Shown here in pieces: positions 48,060-58,825 of a DNA stretch of 64,000 nt. Source of the DNA: Salticus scenicus (Eukaryota > Arthropoda > Arachnida > Araneae > Salticidae); assembly GCA_963930645.1 (NCBI GenBank), contig OZ005655.1:135641456-135705455 (forward strand), written 5' to 3'. A program made the translations under genes and the position numbers. Below the pieces are notes generated by a model. The model searched no databases. It saw only the letters and a program-made list of their open reading frames with translations, and was not told the DNA's origin. Numbering within the stretch: position 1 is the first letter of the stretch; the number at the start of each line of letters is the position of its first letter.

Positions 48060-48830
48060 CTAAAACTTTTATTCATTTATGTAAAATGTCCTCTTGAATC
48101 CGAAAATATCCCGCTTTTTACCCAAACGCCCATCGTTTACTCAGAAATAGATCCAATGATTTTAATTAAAAATTCAGGACCCGAAATCGATTGGAATTAT
48201 TCCCATCTTTAAAAAATTTCGTTCGTTCTAACTCTTCATCCTCGGTGTGTAAAACTTGGTAGAAATTGGATTTTCTCAGAAATGGATGTAACAGTTATAT
48301 GTTTACATATATATAAAGGTTAAGAGTCTTGTAGTGATAAACCAATTGAACTTATTTTCCTTTTTAGGGAAAATCGCGTTTAACCTCATGAAAATGTTGT
48401 AACATAAGGTAGAAATTGCATTTATTCAAAAATGGCTATAACGATTTTGTTTAAATTAAGTTAAGGATTTTGCAGTTAAGGATTTTTGAGGCGACAAATC
48501 TTTTGGACTTATAATTATCTGTAGGAAAATTTGCAGTTAATATTTTAACCCCTGATTTAAAAATAAGGCAGAGCTTGTGTTTATTTGGGTATGAATACAA
48601 AGATTTTGATTGAAGTTTACGATAGGTATTTTTTAAGGTGAAAAATCGATAAGAATTTTTCTCATTATAAGGAAAATTTACATTTGCAGATAATTCACAT
48701 AACCTTTCATCCACATATTTGATTTACTCAGAAACTGATATAAGGATTTTGAGAAAAAATCTCGGGTTAAGGTTTTTGGAGGATTATAAATCGATTTGAA
48801 AATATGTAGCTAACAAAATTTACTACTTTC
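48060..48830. repeat. Degenerate satellite-like array, 4-5 units of 137-161 bp
   Basis: A block of the form TTTACTCAGAAAYRGATRYAA-GATTTT recurs at about 48136, 48273, 48421, 48582 and 48722, and blocks such as GTAGAAATTG and ATCGATTTGRAA recur between. The 5' edge (48075-48125, TTATGTAAAATGTCCTCTTG and ACCCAAACGCCCATCGTTT) matches the arm of the TIR element at 26784, suggesting the array grew from that element. The minus-strand 87-codon frame inside is not a gene. Confidence 0.65.
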
Positions 48831-50263
48831 AGTAAATTTTTGTTGTTCCATTCTATTAGAATAAGCATATGTTTTCTGTACAACAGGCAGTAAGATTTAA
48901 TTAAACTTTGTAAATAATAATAATAATAATAATAATAAATAATATAATATAATATAAAGTGTTTACCTGCATGATTTGGAAGCCATTTAAAATGAAAATG
49001 AAAATCGAATTAATTAAAAATTAAATTTACATAAATCACAAAATTAATTCAGGTAAGTTTTTCATATAAATAAAGTTCATTTATATTCTACTATTTTAAT
49101 GTAAGTATAATTTACTTTAATTTAAAAACAAAGTAAATTCACTGAATTACTATAATTTTCTTATTACAAATTTAAAAGGATACGTAGTACTTTTATATAA
49201 AATTGTGATCAAATTTATTGTTTATTATGTAATAGAGAAATTAAGGGCATTTTAATTTCTAAAAAAACTTCTTTGAAAATCAGAGAATGCATTTGCTGTT
49301 CTAGTACAATCATAACATACTTTTGTTATTTGATAATTTAGTTTAATGTAATACCTTTATTTTCCGAGAATGTGCATCACGTTTTTTAACTGTCAAATAA
49401 TATCCTATTTTTTGTTTATCCTGTATGAAGTTTTTAAACTAACTATAACTTATTTTGTTCCAAATAAAGAAAAAACTAATTGAAAATTATGCATATACTA
49501 TATATATATATATATATACAAATCTAGTGTTTTAAATCATAAACTGTATTCAATAAATTAAAATTTCTGTATATTATAAACTTTCTCTATTTATAACTTT
49601 AAATAACACTGGTCGGAAAAAGAAGCCTGCCTGCACAAAATTATTTAACTGTATGAATTTGATTATCCTGATTCCAAATGTATCATCGAAAATGATTCGT
49701 TTAAGTAATTGTACCATTTTTAAGATAAGCGTATTTAAAATATAAAAAATAAACGCTATCATATTACGAGTAAATGAAAAACAGTGTATTCATTATCAAT
49801 GCGGCAAAGTAATTAAAAAAAATGATAAGTGAACAACTTTCCTTACATTATTTCAGGAATAAACAAAATATGTCACGAAAAACTAATTTTGTGGACATTT
49901 GTCTTTTGAAAATGTGCATGTGTGAATTCAGATAATCAAACTTCAAATGAGAGTATACTGTTTTGTTTTTTCAGAAAAACATGGAATTGTTTTCGTTAGA
50001 AAGTAGAAATAAAATTAGGTGAAAGAGTATAATAATTGAAGAATAGCTCTGATAGCTCTGGTGCTACAGCATGAGAATAACATACAATTTTTAAAAAAGA
50101 TCCTACCGTACTCGACAAAAATTAGTACATGATGGAATAATTTAATTTCCATTTGGCTTAGGACTTTTAAATTTGTTATAAATGACAATTACATTTACAG
50201 GAAGTATTTTCATGCTGACTTGTGTAATAGATGCAAGTATTGAAAAAATAAATAAATTAATAA
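48831..50263. other. AT-rich stretch, no gene
   Basis: Contains (AAT)n near 48910-48935 and (TA)n at about 49499-49518. No coding was recognised. Confidence 0.55.
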
Positions 50264-50439
50264 TCTATATATATAAAAGAGTAAACTGACTGATTCACTA
50301 ACTGATTCACTGACTGATTCACTGACTCAACACGGTTGTGGCGATCCTATGGGAGATAGAGTCACAATTTTTGGTGAGCAGGTTGATTTTAGGACCCTGA
50401 CGCTCACTAAGACGGGATTTTGCGAAATACCCCCCTCGT

Positions 50440-51120
50440 TCCCCCCCGGGGGGGCAGAAGGCAAAAAACACCTTTAGAAGCATAACTCGGCTCCAAATTG
50501 CTTCACGGTGTAGAAATTGCAGATACGGAGACTAGACTTGAATACAAAAAAATCATTTCTGCGATTTTGGAATTTTGGATTTTTAAGAGGGGTAGTGGGT
50601 AAAAATGTGATATTCGGGGTCGCATAAGGCAAAATCACATTTATAAGTATAACTCGGCACCAAATTACTTCACAGTGAAGAAATAGCAGATGGGGAGACT
50701 AGAATTGAATACGAAAAAATCATTTTCTGCGATTTTGGAATTTTTGATTTTTAAGGGGGAAAAGGGGTGAAAATGATTTTCGGAGGTGCAGAAGGCAAAA
50801 ACAACTTTATAAGCATAACTCGGCTCCAAATTGCTTCACGAGGAAGATATTGCAGATGGGGAGACTAGACTTGAATACAAAAAAATCATTTTCTGCGATT
50901 TTGGATTTTTGGATTTTTAAGGGGGAAAAGGGGTGAAAATGATTTTCGGAGGCGCAGGAGGCAAAAACACCTTTATAAGCATAACTCGGCTCCAAATTAC
51001 TTCACGATGAAAAAATTGCAGATGGGGAGACTAGACTTAAGTACAAAAAAATCATTTTCTGCGATTTTGGAATTTTGGATTTTTAAGGGGGGAGAGGGGG
51101 TAAAAAGGATTTTCGGGGGG
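50440..51120 (+). repeat. Four tandem units of about 165 bp inside Helitron
   Basis: Units start near 50450, 50622, 50787 and 50951. Each holds GCATAACTCGGCTCCAAATT, a GGGGAGACTAGACTTGA block, ATCATTTTCTGCGATTTTGG and a G-rich tail. A further unit appears at about 51630-51800 as part of a larger repeat that also doubles the region 50330-50450 (51505-51630). Related but diverged TAACTCTGCTCCAAA units continue at 52140-52600 and 52720-52945. Confidence 0.85.
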
Positions 51121-51171
51121 AATTCAGCAATATATGGATTTTCGAGTAAAATTCTAGCAGTAATAGCTCAA

Positions 51172-51236
<65 letters not shown>

Positions 51237-52954
51237 CAAACGTCTTCTTGAAGGTATTTGCAAAAATTGATTTTTTCCGATTTTCGATTTTGGAGGGGAG
51301 TTACGAAGGGGCAAATTCGATCACCTCCTTTTGGCACTAAATTCGTCCGTGGAAATCTATAGGAGCTGAGGTCACAAATTTTAGTGTGTGGCTTATTTAC
51401 GTGTATCCAAAACCCATTGTAAAGGGATTTTGAGAAAGCCCCCCCCCCTTTACCACTTTGGGGGCGTGGTGGGGAATAAAAGGGTAAAATCGCTGATTCA
51501 CAGATTGACAGCCGTGGCAATTCTATGGGAGATAGACTCGCAAATTTTGGTGAGCACGTTGGTTTTAGGACCCTGACGCCCATTAAGGCGGGATTTTGCA
51601 AAATATCCCCCCGCTCCCCCTGGGGGGGGCAGAAGGCAAAACCTCCCTTAAAAGCATAATTCGGCTCCAAATAGCTTCACGGTGAAGAAATTGCAAAGAG
51701 AGGGACTAAAATTGAGTGAAAAAAAAAAAAAAAACCATTTTTTGCGATTTAAGTTTTGGATTTTTAAGAGGGGGGGGGAGGGGGTAAAAACTATCTTAGG
51801 AGGCAAATTTAGAAAAATACTGTTTTTCGAGTAAAACTGTTCCAATAACAGCACAAAGATATAGAAAATCGAGTCTTCTTGAGGATATTTCCAAAACATC
51901 ATGTTTTTTTTTTGTGATATTCGATTTTTTTTTTTGGGGGGGGGGGGGAATTAAGAGGGGGAAATTCGAGCCCCTCTTTTAGCGCTAAATTCATCCGGGG
52001 AAATCTATAGGACCTGAGGTTACAAATTTTAGTGAGTGGCTTACTTACGTGTGTCTGACACCCACTGTAATGAAGTTTTGCGAAAGTCCCCCATTTTCCC
52101 CTTGGGGGGGGGGCAATATAAACCCGTTTTCAAGTATAACATTGCTTCAAATTATCTCAGTAAGATTAATTTGTATATGTGGGTTGTTTATACTTTTCCA
52201 ACACGCACAGTAAAGGGATTTTACAAATTTTCACCCTTACCCCCTTCAAAGGCGGGGAGAGAGGCAAAAAACGCTTTTAAGAGTAACTCTGCTCCAAATT
52301 ATCTCATAATAATAAGTTTTTGATATGTTGATTGGTTATGCGTACTCAAGACACACACTACTAAGGGATTTTGTAAAATTCCACCTTATCCCACTTGGGG
52401 GTGGGGTGGGGCAAAATCATGTTTTCATGCGTAACTCTGCTCCAAACTATCTTGATGATTTTTTATGTGCGGGCTGGTTATGCATTCGCAACACGCACTA
52501 TAAGGGGATTTTTGTGAACTTTTCCTTTTCCTACCTTTAAAATCGGGGTGGGGGAGGGGGGCAAAAACATGTTTTAAAGAGTAACTCTGCTCCAAATTAT
52601 CTCAGGAAACCGATTTTTTGATAGGTTGATTGGTTATGCGTACTCAACACAAACTACAAAGGGATTATTTGGAATTCCGTGCTATCACCCCCTTGAGGGT
52701 TGTGGGTTATTTTAAAACATGTTTTCATGCGAATTCTGTTCCAAACTATCTTGGAATGGCAATTTTTGATGCGTAGACTGCTTATGCGTATTCAACACAC
52801 ACTACAAATTGATTTTGTGAAACTCCACCCTGCCTCTCCTTAGCGGAGGGGGGGGGGGACATGTATTCAGTTAAGAGCGGGCCGGGGGGGGGCAGGGGCT
52901 AAAAAACACGTTTTAAAACATAACTTTGCTTCAAATAATCTCAGAATCCCGATT

Positions 52955-53947
52955 CACAGTGTTCGGAATTTCAAAAAAGCTGGCCAAAAGTCGAAAAATT
53001 TAGGCGCGTTTTTAGACGTAAGTACCGCGGAAATACCTTCAGAGGGAGCCACTGAATGAAACTGTGAGGTGGAAAAATTTTTCTATCTACATATTTCTAA
53101 GTGTAGGCTGGCGGAAAACGTGACAATTTTTTCTTTTAATGCATTTTAACAGTTAAACAAATAGTGTTTCTCGGAAAATTTCGCAACAACAACATTCAAC
53201 AAAATATGGCCGACAATTGTGGAGGTTAGTAGATAATATTTATGCTGTATTTTTTTTCATCAAGTGATCTCCTGAGCGGCTTTTTGAAGTTAACCTCAAT
53301 TATAACATAACCAAAAGTTTCAAAGTATGGAAACTTTTTTATCTCGCAAGATCCCGCATTGATTCAAAGTGGAGAGTGTTAAGGGATGTCCATTTTATTC
53401 AGCCGTTAAAGAATTGGGTGCCCCCGCCTGCCCCTGTATGTGTAAAAGCGTTTTAACTTTTTAATTTAATTTTTTAATTTTTTGGACTTTGGTCTGCCAT
53501 ATTGGATCCGCCATCTTGTTTTTGAGTGCAAGATCACTTTTTTTATAAAAACTGATATCAAATTTGAATTTAGCGCCCTCAAAAACCCTTAAATGTGAAA
53601 ATTATCCTTCATCTATCAGTTTTTTGATTTTTGATCCGCCATATTGGATCCGCCATCTTGTTTTTGAGTGTAATATCACTTTTTTTATGAAAACTAACGT
53701 CAAATTTGAATTTAGTGCCCTGAAAAACCCCTTAATGTAAGAATTATCCATCTTATATTAATTTTTTAATTTTTTGTCTGCCATATTGGATCCGCCATCT
53801 TGTTTTTGAGTTTGCCTTTGAAGTTTTCAAGAAACCAATGTCAGATTCGGATTCAGCGACCTCGAAAACATATATATACATCACAATTTCACTTGTTTTC
53901 TTTAATTTCGACTTTTGGCCAGCTTTTTTGAAATTCCGAACACTGTG
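52955..53947. mobile_element. Transib-like non-autonomous element
   Basis: A 993-bp insertion with perfect terminal inverted repeats of about 40 bp, starting CACAGTGTTCGGAATTTC, and a 5-bp target duplication CGATT (52950-52954, 53948-53952). CACAGTG equals the heptamer of V(D)J recombination signals. Transib elements have CACWRTG-type ends and 5-bp duplications, and their transposase is the relative of RAG1. The interior has no transposase. An ATGGCCGACAATTGTGGAG followed by GTTAG (about 53206-53230) could be a remnant of a coding start with splice donor, which is speculative. The host Helitron repeat resumes on the right. Confidence 0.8.
53495..53870. repeat. Three tandem units of about 145 bp inside the Transib-like element
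   Basis: Each unit contains GCCATATTGGATCCGCCATC followed by TTGTTTTTGAGT and a TCAGATTYGRATTYAGYG-like block. They begin near 53497, 53639 and 53780. They make up about 40% of the element and are not found elsewhere in the window. Confidence 0.8.
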
Positions 53948-54168
53948 CGATTTTTTAATATGTGGGCTAGGTATGTGTATGCAACATGCACTATAAAGGG
54001 ATTTTGTGAAGTGTGGCGAGTGGGAAAACTGCTATCGAAGGTATCGAGAACTTTAACTTAGATTTTGACTGATTTCAATGATTTTATTATTATTATTATT
54101 ATTAATGATATGGTACTTTGAGACTTCATTTCAATATAATGATCAGCGAAGCGGGCAAAGTCTGCTAG

Positions 54169-54684
54169 TAGTAATAATAATATAACAAAAGATAAATTAT
54201 AATTAATTAAAAAAATAACTATACATATAATTAAAAAATATATACGTCTTTAATTTAAAACAAAAATTCTTTAGATAAGTATTTTACGAAGAGAAATTTT
54301 AAGATTATATTAGAAATGAATTTCTTGGAATTATAGCTTTACTTTAAAATGCAAATGGACAGTAGTAGAATAATGTTATATGTTATACGGAAATCCGCAT
54401 CGCGTTCGCAAATGTAATTAGTTTTACCACGAAGTGGCCTAATGGATTAAAATATTTGAAGTTACGTTGATGACAAAATGAGTAGAAATGACTACAGTTC
54501 CATTTTCAAATGTTTGATAGATAGGAAACTGTCTGTTCTAATCTACAAAATTGAACTTAAATTAATTGTCTAACTCAGTATATGGAAAACTTATATAATA
54601 ATTCCAATATTAAAAAAAAAAAATAAAACAAAATAAAATAAAATACAAATCTGCATCTAAATTTCAAGTCTTGTAAACTTTAAA

Positions 54685-54731
<47 letters not shown>

Positions 54732-55588
54732 TGTTATATAGCTTAATAAGTTTCAAAAGTAAAATAATATACACTACACAGTCGTTTTTCTATGATAGGT
54801 AGTATATTATAAAGAAATAATAAAATATATTAATACGTTCGTTTCATTTATTTATTTTTTAATTTTTTAATTTCATATCATGTCTCAAATCATTAATTTT
54901 TCTAAATGTTCCTTTTAACGATTCCGATTTACAATATCTTCTTCGTAATTTCAATATAAAAAATTAATCTTTTTATTAAAAAAAAAAAAAAGAAAGTACA
55001 ATATGTTGTGTTTTGTTAAATGCTATAAAAAATTTTGTATTGTTTAAGGTTTAAGTACGAAATTTCTGTAATTAATATTTATGCACTTAACTGCCACTGG
55101 ACTCCATATTTTATAGCCTTTTAAAGCATGGTATGATGAACAGAGTGTATGTTGATTTTTTGAGACGGTTCATAGCTATGATCTGCAACTATTTGTTGCA
55201 TTTTTATGGTTTTCTTTTCTGTTACAATGCAGGATATTCTCAGTCCTTAGTAGAATGAAACAAACATCAACATAAAACTTTTTGGAAGATTGTAAGAAAA
55301 TTTATTTAATTTTCTACAGTAAAACTATATGAAAAAAACAGTATATATGTTAAATGAAGTAATAAACTCTAAAGCGTGCTTCAAAGAACAGAATAACTAA
55401 TTGACAGCTTAGAATAACAACTTCATTCATAAAATATTATTCATCATCGTATCATACTTTCCGCTATCGGTCGTACAATTGACTGATACCAGAAGTATAA
55501 AACGACTCATGTTTTAACGTGACGAATTCCTGTACTAGTTGTTGTACTTCGTAAACTGTTTGGAAGTGTACAGAACACAAATTTCTGA
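54169..55588. other. AT-rich stretch, no gene
   Basis: Contains (AAT)n at 54684-54727 and A-runs. The part from about 55450 may still belong to the mariner relic's 3' flank but shows nothing readable. Confidence 0.5.
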
Positions 55589-55760
55589 TTATTGACGGAA
55601 ACTAACTGTAGTTTGAAAAGGCTGTGTTGGTCTATTCGCCGGGTGTTTCAAAACTCCCCATCCAACTATTGCTAAAGTGTCCTTGACAAATTTTACAACC
55701 CGAGGATTTACGTTATCAAGAAATAAATCCACGGGGCTCAAATATTTGCCAATAAATGCA
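55589..55760 (-). pseudogene. mariner transposase C-terminal relic
   Basis: The minus strand reads LFLDNVNPRVVKFVKDTL and then VGWGVLKHPANRP. This matches the mariner catalytic block DNARPH...V...L...GWxVLPHPxYSPD, which carries the second catalytic Asp region. The conserved His after P is replaced and the YSPDLAPSD block is lost, with reading ending in a stop at 55589. No terminal repeats were identified. Old and inactive. Confidence 0.7.
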
Positions 55761-56154
55761 CGTTTTACTTTTTTATACTGAATGGCTTGTTTTGGCATCG
55801 ATATTATTGCCTCGCCAGGATTTTCCTAATTTTTTTTGTGTTTCGGATTGCTATAACACATATTTATTTTCATCTTTTATTACAGTTTTCTACGAGAAAG
55901 ATTTCCTGTGTTCTGTGTTTAGCAGATTCTGCGAATCAAGATACACTCGTCGCTGTTTCTTTGGCTCAATTGATAGGGCCTCAATCTTTTTACCGCAAAT
56001 CTACCTTCTGTCCTTGTTTCGATAATCTTAAAACTTCTAGGATATGTAGGTTGCAAAACTGTACCAGCCGTACCAGAGTGAGATGCTAAAAATGTGACAT
56101 ATATTTATGTCTTGAAAAACAAAAATTGTTTCAAACAGTTTCATTGTGATGGAG
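55761..56154. other. No gene recognised
   Basis: Two overlapping plus-strand frames of 89 and 100 codons (55756-56089) have no recognisable domain. Sequence is somewhat less AT-rich than surroundings. It may be further mariner debris. Confidence 0.4.
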
Positions 56155-56499
56155 GAAAATTATTCTAATATATAACAAAAGCTTTTGCTTAAACTGTTAG
56201 TTTTATATATTTATTCCCATAATTCAAAACCCCACAATTGTGTAGGTTTAGTTAAATATGTCTCCAGTAAGGCCGAACTTACACAATTGTGTGGGTCCTC
56301 CCAAAGCTTAATCTTAGATCAGGATTTTTTTTTCTTTTTTTCTTTTTTCAGTTAAATATAATCCTATTAACTAGGGAAAACAAACAAATCTTTTAATGTC
56401 TACCAAAAAGTTTCAGGTCTTAAAGGGTTAACAAGAGACGTCCTCTTGGTAAAAAACGAAGATACTGCTTTTTCTTCATTCAATTCGCTATAACGTGCA

Positions 56500-56538
<39 letters not shown>

Positions 56539-57265
56539 TTGAAATTCCAAATGTGCGGTTACTAATGGATCGATATATATATATATATATATTCTTTTGA
56601 CTGCAGATTATTCTTCATAAGATATTGTTGCACTGTATTTGAAGTGGAATTGCTGACATTTTATGGTCGACTGTGTAATTGACTAAAATATAATAAAAAA
56701 CACGATAGTAAATACCATATAGCGTCCCTATAATGTTGTACAGTGTAATTACGATTTTAATATAAAAGATAAACTTAGATTTTTTAAGTATTGTCCTTTT
56801 TGAAACAATCGTCCAACAAACACCCAAAGGTATTCAAAGCAAAGGCGTTTATTGTCTCAGGTAATAGGAAAACGGTCCCGAAATATTGCACGTGAGAAAG
56901 ACGCTGCGGAAGGCATCGGAGATCCAAAGCAAGTTTTCGATTGATTTCAATGATTTTTTTTATTAGTTTCTTTAAGTTAAATTAGTGATTTGCTTTTTCA
57001 TTCAACTAAATATCTAGCGAGAAGAACAAAGTCTGCTAGTTATTTTTTATCGAAGAATAGACTAAAATAAAGTCCTATTGCACTAAATAAATTTCTATTT
57101 TGGTACCAAAAAGTTATATCTATTACATAAAAAACAATATATATATATATATATATACAGTCGACACCGGTTATAACGTACTGTCAGGGGACCAGAAAAT
57201 ATGGTACGTTATAGCCGAAGTACGTTATAAGCAATATTTCCAATATAATTTAGTGCCTAACGAAA
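56155..57265 (+). repeat. 1.1-kb direct repeat R, left copy
   Basis: Nearly identical to 61294-62406, with single-base and microsatellite differences only (for example the ATT run near 56500 and GTCGACTG versus GTCGAGTG). It is composed of a small Helitron-like unit (56164-57039), a spacer, a (TA)n, and the first 108 bp of the TA-flanked element whose complete copy lies at 62299-62951. It ends exactly where BEL integrase sequence starts. 70-codon frames inside are not genes. Confidence 0.9.
56164..57039 (+). mobile_element. Small non-autonomous Helitron (left R copy)
   Basis: The 3' end GAACAAAGTCTGCTAG followed by T, and the preceding GATTTCAATGATTTT block, match the 3' end of the Helitron at 54168. 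The proposed 5' end TCTAATATATAACAAAAGC resembles Helitron starts but is preceded by T instead of A, so that end is less certain. Two palindromic ACACAATTGTGT-type strings lie near the 5' end (56235, 56278). Confidence 0.55.
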
Positions 57266-58820
57266 TAGCCCCCCAAAATTTGGTGCATACGGGGGAATAA
57301 AGTGCCAGGTTATTTGGTGTTGGGAAGCAAAATTTTGTAATTTTTCTTCTTTGAATAAAGAAAATAACTGTTTGAGGTAAGAATGGGCTCCGATAAAATT
57401 TCTGCCATTGTCCGAAAATATGTCAGAGGGGTATCCCCGCCTACCTATGAAGCGTCTCAATGCTGCGAGAAATGCTTCTGTAGAAAGATTTGACTCACAT
57501 TCAAGGTGCTCTGCTTTTGTAGCCATACATATGAACAGGGAAATATATGATTTAAAGGTTGTCGCTTTTCGTTTATGTTGACATTTTGTCATTACTGGTC
57601 CCGCGAAATCGACACCAACTTTCGAAAAAGGACGAATGGGTGTGATTCTTTCTGAGGGTAGATCCCCCATCTTTTGCATTATTGGCTTAGCTGATAGACG
57701 AAAACAGAGTAGACATTTTCTTAGCACTGCCTTAACCTTGGAGCGGCCGTGGGGAATCCAGAATTTGTTTCTGATGAGTGACAGTACGAAGTTGGGACCA
57801 GCATGTGAACTTAAGTGGTGATAATATGTTATTATCAAGGAAGTGACGTGATTTAATTTTGGCAGTAAAATGGGGTGTTTTTCTTGAAATCGTAAGGATG
57901 GGTGGTTCCGTAGGCGCCCTCCAACACGAAGAATGCCTGCTTCATCCAGAAAAGGATCAAGACATAATAGATGGTGTGAGGGTTTAAAAAGTTTTACTTT
58001 CCTTAGTACGGCAATTTCATCACTAAATTCGGCATTTTGAATAATTTTTACAAGACAAATTTCCGCTTGATTTAGCTCTAGGGCCTTTAAAGGACCTCTT
58101 TCCTTGGGTTTAGTTTTAAGGTTATTTATAAATCTTAGTACATACGCTAGAATTCTTAAAAGTTTTAGATAGTTAGAATATTTTGTAATATGTGATATGA
58201 AAGTGTTTTTAGAAAGTGGAGGTTTAGATCTTGATTCTATCGGAGGGTGATGAGTTTGTTCCTGAACTGTAACTGAATATAAAGTGCACATGGGTGGTAG
58301 CTCAAAACTATGGAGCCATTTTGGCCCTTCCCACCACTCAGTTCTAGCTTTCAGCTTAGCTGGGGACAATCCGCGCGTGACACAATCGGCCGGGTTTTCT
58401 TTTCCTGGGATATGTCTCCAGGATTTCAAATGAGTAAGACCTCTGATTTTGGTGACTCTATGTGCCACGAAACTATTTCCTTTGTTTGGAGGGTTATTTA
58501 TCCAGTTTAATGTTATTGAGGAGTCCGTGTACAAGTATGTTGAATGAATAAATTTAAGGGATTTTTGAATGTTGAGAATTAACTCAGATTCCAGTACAGC
58601 CCCACATAACTCCAATTTGTGCAAAGTTATTTCCTTTAAGGGTGCGACTCTAGTTTTAGACGCAATTAAAAATATCTCGATAGTGTTTGTTATGACTTTT
58701 AAATATGCGACTGCCGCATACGCCCTCGGAGAGGCATCACAAAACCCATGAATTTCAAATGTACAGTCTGTAGTATTTGAACCTAGCGTGGAATTGACAT
58801 AGCTATAAACTCATTAATTT
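57266..58820 (-). pseudogene. BEL/Pao RNase H and integrase, truncated before catalytic Glu
   Basis: Continues the BEL pol after two frame changes. RNase H starts near 58765 (EIHGFCDASPRAYAA). YTDSSITLNWI and WRHIPGKENPADC follow, then the integrase finger (HLSSHAGP, then CLLCFRLSA) and DDE core with GVDFAGPV (first Asp) and FSDNGRNFIGA (second Asp). The frame enters repeat R right after NFGGL, just before the WE that normally carries the third catalytic residue, so the catalytic triad is incomplete. The last two residues and stop come from R. Confidence 0.88.
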
Positions 58821-58825
58821 CTTCA

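Larger units (their letters stand above)
50264..54168 (+). mobile_element. Non-autonomous Helitron with tandem-repeat interior
   Basis: The 5' end TCTATATATATAAAAGAG follows an A (50263), and the 3' end GGCAAAGTCTGCTAG precedes a T (54169). TC...CTAG between A and T is the diagnostic of Helitron (rolling-circle) insertion. There is no Rep/helicase coding. After the 5' end come ACTGATTC repeats (50283-50329). The interior is mostly tandem repeats with G-rich and C-rich runs, (TA)n at 51174-51232, and a nested Transib-like element at 52955-53947. The 195-codon minus frame at 51083-51670 and other frames are repeat shadows. The subterminal hairpin at the 3' end is weak. Confidence 0.85.

Noticed and set aside
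50440..51120. CRISPR-like regular repeats
   Set aside because: Units are about 165 bp, contiguous, without spacers, in an animal-type genome; they are tandem repeats of a Helitron.
51083..51670. 195-codon minus-strand open frame
   Set aside because: It lies in Helitron tandem repeats and includes a long Tyr-Ile run from (TA)n; no domain.
53206..53230. Start of a coding exon inside the Transib-like element
   Set aside because: Seven codons followed by a donor-like GTTAG; too short to support a gene call.
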